Source: Nitrobacter sp047149785 (GTDB lineage Bacteria > Pseudomonadota > Alphaproteobacteria > Rhizobiales > Xanthobacteraceae). Taken from it: a DNA stretch of 64,000 nucleotides. The translations under genes and the position numbers were made by a program. The notes under the pieces were generated by a model that saw only the letters and a program-made list of their open reading frames with translations, did no database searches and was not told the origin of the DNA. The stretch covers positions 2,232,001-2,296,000 of the forward strand of contig NZ_BAAGBE010000001.1 of assembly GCF_047149785.1 (NCBI RefSeq), written 5' to 3'. Below are positions 7,475 through 16,289 of this stretch, in pieces. Each line of letters opens with the position of its first letter. Positions within the stretch are counted from its first letter, which is position 1.

Positions 7475-9200
7475 CGTCCTCCATCTGATCGACGATTCCG
7501 ACGTCGACCGCCCGGAAGCCTCGACGGTGCGCAAATGGAAGATCGCCGTGATCGACGACGATCGGGCCGTGCATGAGGGCACGCGTTTCGCGTTGAGCGA
7601 CTACAGCCTCAACGGCCAGACCCTGGAGATCCTGTCGGCCTATTCCGCTACCGAAGGACGCGAGCTGATGCGCGCGCATCCCGACATCGCCGCGGTGTTG
7701 CTCGACGTCATCATGGAGACCGATGCCGCCGGCCTCGATCTCGTCGAGTTCATCCGCAACGACCTCAAGAACGAAACCGTGCGGATCATCCTGCGCACCG
7801 GGCAGCCAGGACAAGCGCCGGAGCGCCGCGTCATCGTCGACTACGACATCAACGACTACAAGGCGAAGACCGAACTCACCGCCGACAAGCTGTTCACCTC
7901 GCTGACCGCGGCGCTGCGCAGCTATCAGCAGCTCGAGCGCATGGTGCAGACCCGCCGCGGCCTCGAGATCATCATCGACGCCGCCTCGACCCTCTACGAC
8001 TTCAAGTCGATGCAGCGTCTGGCCGAAGGCGTTCTGACGCAGATTGCCTCGCTCTTGAACGTGGACTGCGCCGGCATTCTGGTGCTGCGCGACAGCGGCG
8101 CGGACGATGACAATTTTGCCGTGCTGGCGGGATCCGGCTGCTACAGGCGCTTCATCGGCGCGACGGGACAGGAATCGCTCGATTCCGATCTCAAACAGAC
8201 GGTCGAGGCCGCCCTCAAGCGGCGCAAGCACGAATTCGTCGATCACCGCTCCGTACTCTATGTTCGCACCGGCAGCGGCCGCGAGGTCGTGGTGCTGCTG
8301 CAGGCTGAGCGCGACCTGTCGGATACCGACCGCTCGCTGGTTGAAATCTTCGGCAGCCGGCTGTCGATCGCGTTCGACAATGTGATCCTTTACCAGCAAT
8401 TGCAGGACGCCAATGCGCAGCTCGAGGACCGGGTCGCGCAACGCACCCGCGCGTTGATGCAGGCCAATCGCAGGCTGTCCGCGCAATGGCTGCGGCTGCA
8501 GCGAGCCAACGGATTCAAGAACGAGATTCTCGGGACCGTTGCGCACGACCTGAAAAATCCCCTTGGCGTCATTTTTGGCCGTACCGAAATGCTTGCCGAG
8601 CTTATCGGAACCGATTCGCCGAGAGATACCGTCACCTCGCAAATCGATCATATTCGCGACGCCACCAAGCGCCTGATCACGATGGTCGATCATCTGATTT
8701 CCGACGCCATGGCCGACGCCTTCGATATCACCATCCGGCGCGAGCCGGTCGATGTCGCGGCGCTGGTCGCCGAGGTCTCCGACGCCAACCAGCCGTCCGC
8801 AATCAACAAGCAGCAGACCATCGCCGTCTCGGCGCCCACCGGACGCATCACGATGTGCGACCAGGATCGGATGCGCGAGGCGATCGACAATCTCGTCAGC
8901 AACGCCATCAAATACACTCCGGTCGGCGGCAGGATCACGGTGCTGGTCGACCACGACGCGGAGCACACCATCATTCGCGTCACCGACGAGGGCGCCGGCC
9001 TGTCGCCGGAGGACCTGGGGCGGCTGTTCGGCCGTTTCCAGCGACTGTCCGCAAAGCCGACCGCCGGCGAAAGCTCCACCGGCCTCGGCCTCTCCATCGT
9101 GAAACGGATCGTCGAAATGCATGACGGCCAGATCAACGCCGACAGCAGCGGCCCCGGCCAGGGATCGACCTTCACCATTATCCTGCCGGCGACAGCCTGA
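7458..9200 (+). CDS. response regulator with DUF3369 domain fused to a histidine kinase
   Basis: 580 aa with no membrane segment. Receiver domain at about 28-150 (acceptor Asp83 in VLLDVIMETD), DUF3369 GAF-like domain at about 155-325, a coiled linker (DANAQLEDRVAQRTRALMQA), HisKA with His363 in VAHDLKNPLG, and a HATPase domain at about 470-578 with N, F and G boxes (DNLVSNAIKYTP, LFGRFQRLS, STGLGLSIVKRI). It is therefore a cytoplasmic hybrid that can receive and pass on phosphate. The OmpR-type regulator starts one base after its stop and is the likely partner. The signal is unknown. A decayed kinase gene lies just upstream. Confidence 0.88.
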   Translation: MADQDDVLHLIDDSDVDRPEASTVRKWKIAVIDDDRAVHEGTRFALSDYSLNGQTLEILSAYSATEGRELMRAHPDIAAVLLDVIMETDAAGLDLVEFIRNDLKNETVRIILRTGQPGQAPERRVIVDYDINDYKAKTELTADKLFTSLTAALRSYQQLERMVQTRRGLEIIIDAASTLYDFKSMQRLAEGVLTQIASLLNVDCAGILVLRDSGADDDNFAVLAGSGCYRRFIGATGQESLDSDLKQTVEAALKRRKHEFVDHRSVLYVRTGSGREVVVLLQAERDLSDTDRSLVEIFGSRLSIAFDNVILYQQLQDANAQLEDRVAQRTRALMQANRRLSAQWLRLQRANGFKNEILGTVAHDLKNPLGVIFGRTEMLAELIGTDSPRDTVTSQIDHIRDATKRLITMVDHLISDAMADAFDITIRREPVDVAALVAEVSDANQPSAINKQQTIAVSAPTGRITMCDQDRMREAIDNLVSNAIKYTPVGGRITVLVDHDAEHTIIRVTDEGAGLSPEDLGRLFGRFQRLSAKPTAGESSTGLGLSIVKRIVEMHDGQINADSSGPGQGSTFTIILPATA

Positions 9201-9201
9201 C

Positions 9202-9945
9202 ATGAGCCAAAACCCGCATATCATCGTTGTCGACGACGAGGCGCCCGCGCGCGAAATGGTCGGCGACTATCTCAGGATGCATGGCTTCGCCATCACGCTA
9301 TGCGACGGCGGCAAGAGCCTGCGCGAAGCCATCGGCGCTGCAACGCCCGATCTCGTTGTCCTCGACCTGAACATGCCGGAAGAAGACGGCCTCTCGATCA
9401 TTCGCGACCTCAAGAGCCGCACCAACGTGCCCGTGATCATGCTGACGGCGACGGCCAGTCCGATCGACCGGGTGGTCGGCCTCGAACTCGGCGCCGACGA
9501 CTACGTGGCAAAGCCCTGTGAGCTGCGCGAACTGATGGCGCGTATCCGTTCCGTGCTGCGGCGAAGCGCGCCGAAGACGGGGGCCGCGCTGCCGGACGCC
9601 GTCGCCGGAAAGCCCGCGGCCGGGCGGCTCGTTCGCTTCGGCACCAAATGGCTGGATCTCGACGCCCAGGCCTTGCGCGACGACGAAGGCAACGAACATC
9701 CGCTTACAGCGTCGGAATTCAGCCTGTTGAAAGTGTTCGCCGCCAACCCGAAGCGGGTTCTGTCGCGCGAACGGCTGCTGGAACTGGCCAATGCCCGCGA
9801 CAGCGAAGCCTTCGATCGCGCGATCGATCTGCGCATCATGCGGATCCGTCGCAAGATCGAGTCAGATCCGGCGAAGCCGGCCGTGATCCGGACCATCCGT
9901 GGAGGTGGCTACCTGTTTTCGCCCGCCGGCGACAACAAAACCTAA
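9202..9945 (+). CDS. OmpR-family two-component response regulator
   Basis: 247 aa. Receiver domain 1-120 with the acidic DDE cluster near residue 12, acceptor Asp55 (VVLDLNMPEEDG), Thr in MLTATAS and the Lys of DDYVAKP. The C-terminal winged-helix domain (about 145-240) contains SEFSLLKVFAANPKRVLSRERLLEL and VIRTIRGGGYLF. The start at 9202 is one base after the hybrid kinase stop, indicating coupled translation and a cognate pair. Target genes are not evident here. Confidence 0.92.
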   Translation: MSQNPHIIVVDDEAPAREMVGDYLRMHGFAITLCDGGKSLREAIGAATPDLVVLDLNMPEEDGLSIIRDLKSRTNVPVIMLTATASPIDRVVGLELGADDYVAKPCELRELMARIRSVLRRSAPKTGAALPDAVAGKPAAGRLVRFGTKWLDLDAQALRDDEGNEHPLTASEFSLLKVFAANPKRVLSRERLLELANARDSEAFDRAIDLRIMRIRRKIESDPAKPAVIRTIRGGGYLFSPAGDNKT

Positions 9946-10345
9946 GCCCGGCGCGACGTGTGGATTTGCGACATGTGGATTACGGTTCTCTCCAATCTCG
10001 ACAGAACCCCTGTTGGAACGCCGCAAAGCGGGTTCTCTACGGCTAAAGTCTAACAGCACGACCAAGGTTTAATAACGCTCGGGCGATCGGGGCAATTCTC
10101 CATCCGGGCGGAATCCGTTTGGCGTGAAGAAGATACGCTTAATCAATAACTTACGCATATTCTGACCGCGAAACCGTGATCCGCTTTGGCGGACTATGTG
10201 CTGGAGTTTTACCATCGATGTTTCGTCGCCGGCGGTGGGGACGAAACATTTCATTGCTCGCGAAACCATTTTCCGCTTGGCGTGCAGACGTCCTGAAACC
10301 GTGACCGGCTAAAAATCTACCCAACAAATATAAGGGGAGCCCGTC
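9946..10345. promoter_or_regulatory. 400-bp upstream region of the ECF sigma gene with degenerate repeats
   Basis: No gene is seen. At about 10100-10147 there is a diverged, reversed copy of the dispersed module found at 19530-19600 (GGAATCCGTTTGGCGTGAAG resembles the reverse of that unit). At 10167-10191 and 10259-10282 two imperfect direct repeats of the form CGCGAAACC-n-CCGCTTTGGCG occur, with a partial third at 10292-10310 (TGAAACCGTGACCGGCT). A perfect inverted repeat between them is listed separately. An AAGGGGAG Shine-Dalgarno precedes the sigma gene. Confidence 0.5.
10218..10249. promoter_or_regulatory. perfect 10-bp inverted repeat upstream of the ECF sigma gene
   Basis: ATGTTTCGTC and GACGAAACAT are exact reverse complements separated by 12 bases, centred about 112 bp before the sigma gene start. 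It may be an operator or an mRNA leader hairpin; there is no T-run, so a terminator is unlikely. Confidence 0.45.
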
Positions 10346-10957
10346 ATGCGTAACGTCATTGCGATCAACGCAGCCGCCCGCCGAGGCATTATCGCTGCCC
10401 AGGCGACCTCGGACGAGATGCTGCTTGAGCAAATTGCCAACGGCGACCGCACGGCGATGCACACCCTCTACTTGCGCCATAACGTGCGGGTCTATCGTTT
10501 CGTGCTGCGCAGCCTTCGCGACGCGACGGTGGCGGAAGACATCGTCAGCCAGGTATTTCTTGACGTGTGGCGTATCGCCGACCAGTTCGAAGGCCGTTCG
10601 CGGGTGTCGACCTGGCTGCTCTCGATCGCCCGCTTCAAGGCGCTGACCGCGATGCGCCAGCGTCGCCACGAGGATATCGACCAGGAGAACGTTCGCGAGA
10701 TCGCCGACGGCGCGGATACCCCGGAGGCGTCGCTCGACCGCAGCAACGTCAGCGCCATTCTGCGTGCCTGCATCGCCAAGCTGTCGCCGGCCCATCGCGA
10801 GATCATCCACCTCGTCTATTATCATGAGAAAACAGTCGAAGAGGCCGGCGTGATCATCGGCATTCCACAGAGCACGGTGAAGACTCGCATGTTCTATGCA
10901 CGCAAGCAGCTTGCCGAACTCCTGAAGGGCGCAGGCGTCGCAAGCCTCGCGGCCTGA
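10346..10957 (+). CDS. ECF-type RNA polymerase sigma factor
   Basis: 203 aa. Region 2 spans about residues 30-95 (LYLRHNVRVYRFVLRSLRDA, EDIVSQVFLDVWR, STWLLSIARFKAL) and region 4 about 130-190 (LSPAHREIIHLVYYHEKTVE, then the STVKTRMFYARKQL recognition helix). This is the layout of group 4 sigma factors that redirect RNA polymerase to stress genes. No anti-sigma factor gene is adjacent on either strand, which is unusual for this class, so control may be transcriptional or through an unlinked anti-sigma. Upstream repeats could be involved. Confidence 0.9.
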   Translation: MRNVIAINAAARRGIIAAQATSDEMLLEQIANGDRTAMHTLYLRHNVRVYRFVLRSLRDATVAEDIVSQVFLDVWRIADQFEGRSRVSTWLLSIARFKALTAMRQRRHEDIDQENVREIADGADTPEASLDRSNVSAILRACIAKLSPAHREIIHLVYYHEKTVEEAGVIIGIPQSTVKTRMFYARKQLAELLKGAGVASLAA

Positions 10958-11282
10958 TCGTCATGTCCTTTCGGCCCAAATCCTTGGCGGGCCGGATAGC
11001 TCATCTCCAGGCGGCCTGACGTTCGGGCCGGCGCCATGGCGAAGCGACAGGATGGCTTGTCGCGCGACGATCCGGCCCCGATGCAAGCTCCCGGAACGTT
11101 CAGAACCGCCGCCGCCCGCGTCGCGGCGCCATTTCCTGAAAACTTTAGGATTTCCAGCCGGCGCTCGCGGTCGCTTGCCATCGCGCCGCCGCTGAGATTT
11201 TATGCCGCATGATTTTGTGCTGTATACGATTGGCGAAGACGCTGGCGGCAGGCATCCGCCTTTTCAGCGAGGAGAACAAGCG
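10958..11282. other. intergenic region, nothing recognised
   Basis: About 325 bp between the sigma factor and the L,D-transpeptidase. I see no conserved ORF, RNA or strong palindrome. Only the last 20 bases hold a clear signal: AGGAG eight bases before the ATG at 11283. An in-frame ATG at 11202 would add 27 residues in front of the signal peptide and is judged not to be the start. Confidence 0.6.
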
Positions 11283-11882
11283 ATGATCGGGTTTCGGGAC
11301 CTGACCCTGGCGGTTTCTGCCGCGGCTTGTCTGCTGTTTTCAGCCACGCATGGCTTTGCGCAGCAGCCGCGGCCCGATGTCGGCGACGAGCCCGGCCTGA
11401 TCGCCGACGATTCCTTCCAGCTCGACCCGGAATACCGCAAGCAGGTGGTGCTCTACCGGACCACCGAACCGCCCGGCACCATCATCATCCAGACCGCGGA
11501 ACGCCATCTTTATCTCATTCAGGGCAACGGTCGCGCGATCCGTTACGGCATCGGCGTCGGACGCGAAGGTTTTCAGTGGCAGGGTATTCTCAACATCACG
11601 CGCAAGGCGGAATGGCCCGACTGGACCCCGCCCCCGGAAATGATCGCGCGCCAGCCTTACCTGCCGCGCTTCATGGCGGGCGGCCCCGGCAATCCGCTCG
11701 GCGCGCGCGCGATGTATCTCGGCACGACGGTGTATCGCATCCATGGCACCAACCGTCCCGATACGATCGGCACCGCGATCTCTTCGGGCTGTTTCCGTCT
11801 GGTCAACGCCGACGTCGCCGATCTCTACGATCGCGTTCCGGTCGGCACGCGCGTGATCGTGCGGCAAAAACCCAAGCTTTAG
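11283..11882 (+). CDS. L,D-transpeptidase (YkuD domain), exported
   Basis: 199 aa with a signal peptide (residues 1-23, ending HGFAQ). The YkuD domain covers about 60-195: IIIQTAERHLYLIQGNGRA at its start, and the catalytic His and Cys in YRIHGTN and SSGCFRLVNADV. Such periplasmic enzymes make 3-3 peptidoglycan cross-links or attach proteins to the wall. The start at 11283 is chosen because of the AGGAG site and because it puts the signal peptide at the N-terminus. Probably monocistronic. Confidence 0.92.
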   Translation: MIGFRDLTLAVSAAACLLFSATHGFAQQPRPDVGDEPGLIADDSFQLDPEYRKQVVLYRTTEPPGTIIIQTAERHLYLIQGNGRAIRYGIGVGREGFQWQGILNITRKAEWPDWTPPPEMIARQPYLPRFMAGGPGNPLGARAMYLGTTVYRIHGTNRPDTIGTAISSGCFRLVNADVADLYDRVPVGTRVIVRQKPKL

Positions 11883-11940
11883 CTTATCAGTACGTCATTC
11901 GCGCCAGATCGATTTTCCCGCTATTGCGAGAGGGCTATCC

Positions 11941-12978
11941 ATGCGGACATTCCGAAGCGGTCTCCTGATAGGCCTCGCCATCGCGACCGCCATTGCGGCG
12001 ATGGCGATCACCTACGAGCGCTACGACACCAAAACACTGAAACGAACGCTCCGGCGCGACGCCGTGTTTTGCGGCGTCAATACCGGTCTGCCCGGATTTT
12101 CCAATTTGGATGAGAAGGGCAACTGGTCGGGCTTCGACGTCGATTTCTGCCGCGCCGTCGCCGCCGCCATCTTCGATGATCCGACCAAGGTGAAGTTCGT
12201 CCCGCTCGACGCCAACGAAAGCTTCAAGGAATTGCAGAGCCGCAAGATCGATATCCTCGCCCGCAACTCGACCTGGAGCATGTCGCGCGAAACCAACTAC
12301 GATCTCTATTTCCCGGCGGTCGCTTACTACGACGGCGAAGGATTCATGTTGCGCACCTCGCGCAAGGCCGCCTCGGCGCTCGACCTCGGCGGCACGAAGA
12401 TCTGTGTGCAGGACGGCACGACCACGAGACTCAACCTCGCGGACTATTTCAAGGCCAACAACCTGAAATACGAGGAGATGAAGTTCAAGAAACTGGAGGA
12501 TACGCTGAAGGCCTATGACGAGGCCAAATGCGATGTGCTGACCGCCGATGTTTCCCAGCTTTATGCCCTGCGCCTGCGGTTGACCAAGCCGAATGAGAGT
12601 TTCATCCTGCCTGACGTCATCTCGAAGGAGCCGCTGGCGCCGGTCGTCCGCCAGCGCGACGACGACTGGATGATGATCGTCAAGTGGACGCTCTACGCGA
12701 TGATCAACGCCGAGGAACTCGGCGTCACCTCGAAGAACATCGACGAGGCGATGAAGTCGACGAGGCCCGACGTGATGCGGCTGGTCGGCACCGAGGGCGA
12801 GTACGGCGAGGATCTCGGGCTGACCAAGGACTGGGCGGCGCGCATCATCCGCCACGTCGGCAACTACGGCGAGGTCTACGACCGCAACGTCGGCGCCGAC
12901 TCAAAGCTGAAGATTCCGCGCGGCCTCAACCAGCTCTGGAACGCCGGCGGCATCATGTACGCCCCGCCGCTGCGATAG
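11941..12978 (+). CDS. periplasmic amino-acid-binding protein (AapJ-like), orphan
   Basis: 345 aa with an N-terminal membrane or signal segment (about 8-24). The mature part is a type-3 solute-binding fold: VFCGVNTGLPGFSN, GFDVDFCRAVAAAIF, LARNSTWSMSRE, ICVQDGTTTRLNLADYF. This series is typical of AapJ/BztA proteins that bind general L-amino acids for ABC importers. No permease or ATPase genes lie next to it, so it either serves an unlinked transporter or has another sensing role. A GAGAGGG sequence precedes the ATG. Confidence 0.87.
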   Translation: MRTFRSGLLIGLAIATAIAAMAITYERYDTKTLKRTLRRDAVFCGVNTGLPGFSNLDEKGNWSGFDVDFCRAVAAAIFDDPTKVKFVPLDANESFKELQSRKIDILARNSTWSMSRETNYDLYFPAVAYYDGEGFMLRTSRKAASALDLGGTKICVQDGTTTRLNLADYFKANNLKYEEMKFKKLEDTLKAYDEAKCDVLTADVSQLYALRLRLTKPNESFILPDVISKEPLAPVVRQRDDDWMMIVKWTLYAMINAEELGVTSKNIDEAMKSTRPDVMRLVGTEGEYGEDLGLTKDWAARIIRHVGNYGEVYDRNVGADSKLKIPRGLNQLWNAGGIMYAPPLR

Positions 12979-12990
12979 CGGGCGCAACGG

Positions 12991-13671
12991 TCATCCTGCA
13001 TGTCGTCCGAACGCCAGGATCAGATTGTTGGCCGGCATCTCGACAATCTCCGTGAGCGTCAGGCCGTTGCGCCGCGCCAGCGCCGTCACCTCATCGACAT
13101 CGCGCACGCCCCATTCGGGATCATGGTCGCGCAGGCTGGCGTCGAACGCCGCGTTGCTCGGCGCGGTGTGCCGGCCGCCGCGCTTGAACGGCCCGTAGAG
13201 AAACAGCCGTCCGTCCGGGCGCAGGTAGCGTGCCGCGCCCGCGATCAGGCCCTCGGCGACGCGCCACGGCGCGATATGAATCACATTGGCGCAGAACACT
13301 GCCAGCAGGGCGCCGGGTCCCGGGCCGTCGCTCGCCTCGGCGAACCAATCCGGGCTCGACAGGTCGGTCCGCAGCGGTCGGCGGACGTTGGCGAGTTGTT
13401 CGTGAGCGATCCAGGCTGCGATACTGCGCAGATGATTGTCATTGAGATCGCTCGGCCACCATGTGATCCCCGGCGTTTGCCGCGCGAAGAAAACCACATG
13501 CTGGCCGGTGCCGCTGCCGGCCTCGGCAACGTCGCCGGTCTTGCCGCGCAGGAATTTTTCGAGCACCGCCCAGATCGCGGCGTGGTTGCGGTGAAACGCG
13601 GCCGCGTCGAGCCGGTCGTCCGATTCCACGCGCCGGCCGTTCTTGCCGAATTCGACGGTATAGCCTGTCAT
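12991..13671 (-). CDS. DUF938 family SAM-dependent methyltransferase
   Basis: 226 aa. A class I methyltransferase glycine motif is seen in VAEAGSGTGQHVVFFA (about 48-63), with the WPSDLNDNHLRSI segment characteristic of the DUF938 family, and a ANVIHIAPW block. Substrate unknown. The frame is open far upstream but MTGYTVEFGKNGRR is the usual N-terminus of the family, so ATG 13671 is taken. It is divergent from the sox operon; a functional connection is not established. Confidence 0.82.
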   Translation of the reverse strand: MTGYTVEFGKNGRRVESDDRLDAAAFHRNHAAIWAVLEKFLRGKTGDVAEAGSGTGQHVVFFARQTPGITWWPSDLNDNHLRSIAAWIAHEQLANVRRPLRTDLSSPDWFAEASDGPGPGALLAVFCANVIHIAPWRVAEGLIAGAARYLRPDGRLFLYGPFKRGGRHTAPSNAAFDASLRDHDPEWGVRDVDEVTALARRNGLTLTEIVEMPANNLILAFGRHAG

Positions 13672-13824
13672 GGCCGGACATCCTTCCTTCATTCTGCCGG
13701 CATGAGCGCTTGTGCAAAGGCCGAGGATGTGAAAATTAAGTCCGATGGGGGCTATGCCCCTGCCCCGGCTGACGCCGATCAGGACGCAACCGCAATATCG
13801 TAGCCGCAGGAATCGCCTTTGACG

Positions 13825-14190
13825 ATGATCTCTTTGAAGAAACCCGTCCTCCTGCCTGCGCTGGCGACCGCCTTGCTGCTCGCCGCGACCGTCGGGCCTT
13901 GCCCGGCGCGCGCGCAGTCGGCCGCCGACGAAGGGCAGAAGCTTGCATTCGATCGCAGCAAGGGCAACTGCCTGACCTGCCATGAGATCAAGGGCGGCGG
14001 AATGGCCGGCAATGTCGGACCGGCCCTCACAGACATCAAGAAAAAATATCCGAACCGCGCCGACCTGGTCGAGATCATCACCGACGAGACCAAGCGAAAT
14101 CCCCTCACGGTCATGCCGCCATTCGGTCGAAACCACATCCTCACCGACAAGGAAATCGATGCGGTTGTCGACTACCTGCAAACGCTGTGA
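13825..14190 (+). CDS. soxX: sulfur-oxidation cytochrome SoxX
   Basis: 121 aa from ATG 13825; a TTG two codons earlier (13819) has a better-spaced AGGA and is a real alternative. Signal peptide of about 30 residues. One heme-binding motif, CLTCH, and a late MPPFGRNHILTD segment offering the Met ligand. SoxX pairs with SoxA to form the c-type cytochrome that conjugates thiosulfate to the SoxY carrier in the periplasm. First gene of soxXYZA-K-B; 147 bp separate it from the divergent methyltransferase. Confidence 0.92.
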   Translation: MISLKKPVLLPALATALLLAATVGPCPARAQSAADEGQKLAFDRSKGNCLTCHEIKGGGMAGNVGPALTDIKKKYPNRADLVEIITDETKRNPLTVMPPFGRNHILTDKEIDAVVDYLQTL

Positions 14191-14215
14191 CCCTGCCGGC
14201 CTAAAGGAGAGCTGA

Positions 14216-14713
14216 ATGATCCATTCACGACTTGGCAGCGTTGATGAGACGCGGCGGCAGATTTTGAAAGGCACGGCCGTCGTTGCGCTGGCAGGCCTAG
14301 CCGGCATCCGCTTCGGGCTTGCGCCTGCGCTCGCAGCCGCCAACGACAAATATCCCGACGCGGCTTTCAAGGTAAAGGGAGCTGAGGGCGCAATTCAGGC
14401 GCTCTACGGCAGGACCGCGGAGAAATCCGACAAGGTCAGGATGGACGCGCCGGAGATCGCCGAGAATGGCGCGGTCGTTCCGATTTCGGTTACCACGAGC
14501 CTGCCCGACGTGACGTCGATCTCGCTTCTGGTTGCGGAAAATCCGAACGCTCTCGCCGCGTCGTACCGCATCCCGGCCGGAACGATGCCGAGCGTCGCCA
14601 ACCGCCTGAAGATGGCGAAGACCAGCAACGTCATCGCCGTCGTGGAATCCGGCGGCAAGCTTTATAGCGCCAGCAAGGAAGTCAAGGTCACCATCGGCGG
14701 CTGCGGCGGCTAG
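14216..14713 (+). CDS. soxY: thiosulfate-oxidation carrier protein SoxY
   Basis: 165 aa. A twin-arginine-type signal (TRRQILKGTAVVALAGLAG) is followed by a small immunoglobulin-like domain. The protein ends in GGCGG, the swinging-arm tail whose Cys carries the sulfur intermediate. AAGGAG lies five bases before the ATG. SoxY works as a heterodimer with SoxZ, encoded 27 bp downstream. Confidence 0.96.
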   Translation: MIHSRLGSVDETRRQILKGTAVVALAGLAGIRFGLAPALAAANDKYPDAAFKVKGAEGAIQALYGRTAEKSDKVRMDAPEIAENGAVVPISVTTSLPDVTSISLLVAENPNALAASYRIPAGTMPSVANRLKMAKTSNVIAVVESGGKLYSASKEVKVTIGGCGG

Positions 14714-14740
14714 TGGGCGAAACGTCAAGGGAAGACAGTC

Positions 14741-15052
14741 ATGGCATCGACAATCCGCATCCGCGCAAGGTCGAGTGGCGACACCACCGAGGTCCAGGCG
14801 CTGATCCAGCACCCGATGGATTCGGGCTTCGCCAAGAATTCCGCGGGCGAGCTGATCCCGCCGCACTTCATTCAGCAACTGACCTTCGAACACGGCGGCA
14901 AGCAGGTTTTCATCGCCGACTGGGGACCGGCGGTCTCCAAGGACCCTTACGTGAAGTTCAGTTTCAAGGGCGGCAAAAAGGGCGATGACCTCAAGATTAG
15001 CTGGGTCGATAACAAGGGCGCCTCCGACTCTTCCACGGCGACGATTCAGTAA
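14741..15052 (+). CDS. soxZ: thiosulfate-oxidation carrier subunit SoxZ
   Basis: 103 aa, the usual family length. Recognised by IRIRARSSGDTTEVQALIQHPM at the N-terminus (residues 4-25) and the C-terminal SWVDNKGASDSS. It has no signal peptide and is expected to be exported as a complex with Tat-borne SoxY. It stabilises SoxY and presents the carrier arm to the other Sox enzymes. Stop and the start of the open frame leading to soxA overlap at 15052. Confidence 0.95.
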   Translation: MASTIRIRARSSGDTTEVQALIQHPMDSGFAKNSAGELIPPHFIQQLTFEHGGKQVFIADWGPAVSKDPYVKFSFKGGKKGDDLKISWVDNKGASDSSTATIQ

Positions 15053-15081
15053 TGGCGGCGCGCGACAGGCGGAGAACGGAC

Positions 15082-15942
15082 ATGCGATTGACTTTCCGCT
15101 CGGTGGCGACCGGACTGATGCTGACGGCGCTGACATGCGCAGGCGCGCAGATATCCCACGCGACCGAAAAGACCAATCCGCAGGCCGACCTCAAGGCATT
15201 CCAGAAATACTTCACCGACAAGTTTCCCAAGCTGAAGCTGAAGGATTTCGTCAACGGGCCCTATTCGATGGACCAGGGCCTCTACAAGCAGTGGAGGGAA
15301 AAGGAGGAATTTCCGCCTTACGAATTCGCGCTGGCCGCCGGCAAGGAACTGTTCGAGAAACCGTTCAAGAACGGCAAGACGTTCGCGGACTGTTTCCCCC
15401 ACAAAGGCATCGGCATCCGGCAGAACTATCCCTATTTCGACGAAAAGCAGGGCAAAGTCGTCACGCTCGAACTCGCGGTGAACCAGTGTCTTGAGAACAA
15501 CGGCGAAAAGCCCCTCTCCTACACCAAGGACGACATGGCGTCGGTGACGGCGTATATGGCCTTCACCTCGCGCGGCAAGCCGTTCAACATCAAGATTCCG
15601 AAAGATCCGCGGGCGCTCGCAGCCTATGAGAACGGCAAGCGCTACTTCTACACGCGGCGGGGGCAACTCAATTTCTCCTGCGCGACCTGCCATGTGCAGC
15701 TACCGGGCGACCGGATCCGGGCCGAGGTTCTCGCGCCCGCGCTCGGCATTCTCAACGCGATGCCGATCTACCGCTCCGCGTGGGGCGGCATGGGCACGAC
15801 CAGCCGCCGCTTCACATCTTGCAACAGCCAGGTGCGCGCGGTGCCGCTGACGCCGCAGGACGACGAATACCGCGATCTCGAATACTATCTGTCCTATGTC
15901 AGCAACGGCCTGCCGATTTCGGGTCCGGGAGCGCGGCCATGA
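15082..15942 (+). CDS. soxA: sulfur-oxidation cytochrome SoxA, monoheme form
   Basis: 286 aa with a signal peptide (MRLTFRSVATGLMLTALTCA). Only one CxxCH is present (CATCH, residues 200-204); the N-terminal half keeps isolated cysteines (FADCFP, NQCLEN) where diheme SoxA has its first heme, so this is the monoheme type. Cys247 in FTSCNSQVRAV is the likely persulfide-modified heme ligand. With SoxX it catalyses the initial Cys S-thiosulfonate formation on SoxY. Start 15082 is preferred over 15052 because it begins the signal peptide. The stop overlaps the soxK start. Confidence 0.94.
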   Translation: MRLTFRSVATGLMLTALTCAGAQISHATEKTNPQADLKAFQKYFTDKFPKLKLKDFVNGPYSMDQGLYKQWREKEEFPPYEFALAAGKELFEKPFKNGKTFADCFPHKGIGIRQNYPYFDEKQGKVVTLELAVNQCLENNGEKPLSYTKDDMASVTAYMAFTSRGKPFNIKIPKDPRALAAYENGKRYFYTRRGQLNFSCATCHVQLPGDRIRAEVLAPALGILNAMPIYRSAWGGMGTTSRRFTSCNSQVRAVPLTPQDDEYRDLEYYLSYVSNGLPISGPGARP

Positions 15943-16265
15943 GCACGAGCGTGATGCATCTCCCAGCCCTCGTTGCGATTTCAATGACGCTGGTCGTCGT
16001 AACGACATCCGCTCATGCCGCAAACACCGAAGCCGACTACAAGGCGGCCTATGCCGCGGCCGAAGCTGCCAACAACCAGGCCAGCCAGCTTCGCAACCAA
16101 TGGACCACTGCGGTCAAGGCGTTGAAGGATGCCAAGGCGGCCGCGGAGGCTGGCGATTTCGACAAGGCGGTCGCTGCATCGAAGAAATCCGAAACGTTGT
16201 CAAAGGCCGCGATCTACCAGTTCAACGAGCAAAAGGACGCCTGGAGGAAAATGGAGATTCGCTAA
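15939..16265 (+). CDS. soxK: SoxXA-binding protein SoxK
   Basis: 108 aa. A signal peptide (about 1-27, ending SAHA) is followed by a helical, Ala-rich domain with AAEAANNQASQLRNQW and AAEAGDFDKAVAASKKSE, the pattern of the small SoxK/SoxXA-binding family. In other bacteria this subunit raises SoxXA activity and stabilises the complex. ATG overlaps the soxA stop (ATGA), so translation is coupled. Confidence 0.88.
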   Translation: MSTSVMHLPALVAISMTLVVVTTSAHAANTEADYKAAYAAAEAANNQASQLRNQWTTAVKALKDAKAAAEAGDFDKAVAASKKSETLSKAAIYQFNEQKDAWRKMEIR

Positions 16266-16289
16266 CCGGGCGCGGGACGGGATCAGATC

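Noticed and set aside
6340..7488. 382-codon frame joining phaR DNA to the kinase remnant
   Set aside because: Its first 220 codons are the +1 frame of phaR; only the segment from about 7040 has kinase similarity.
10218..10249. Terminator after the OmpR-type regulator
   Set aside because: The 12-base loop and lack of a T-run argue against an intrinsic terminator; it is closer to the sigma gene promoter region.
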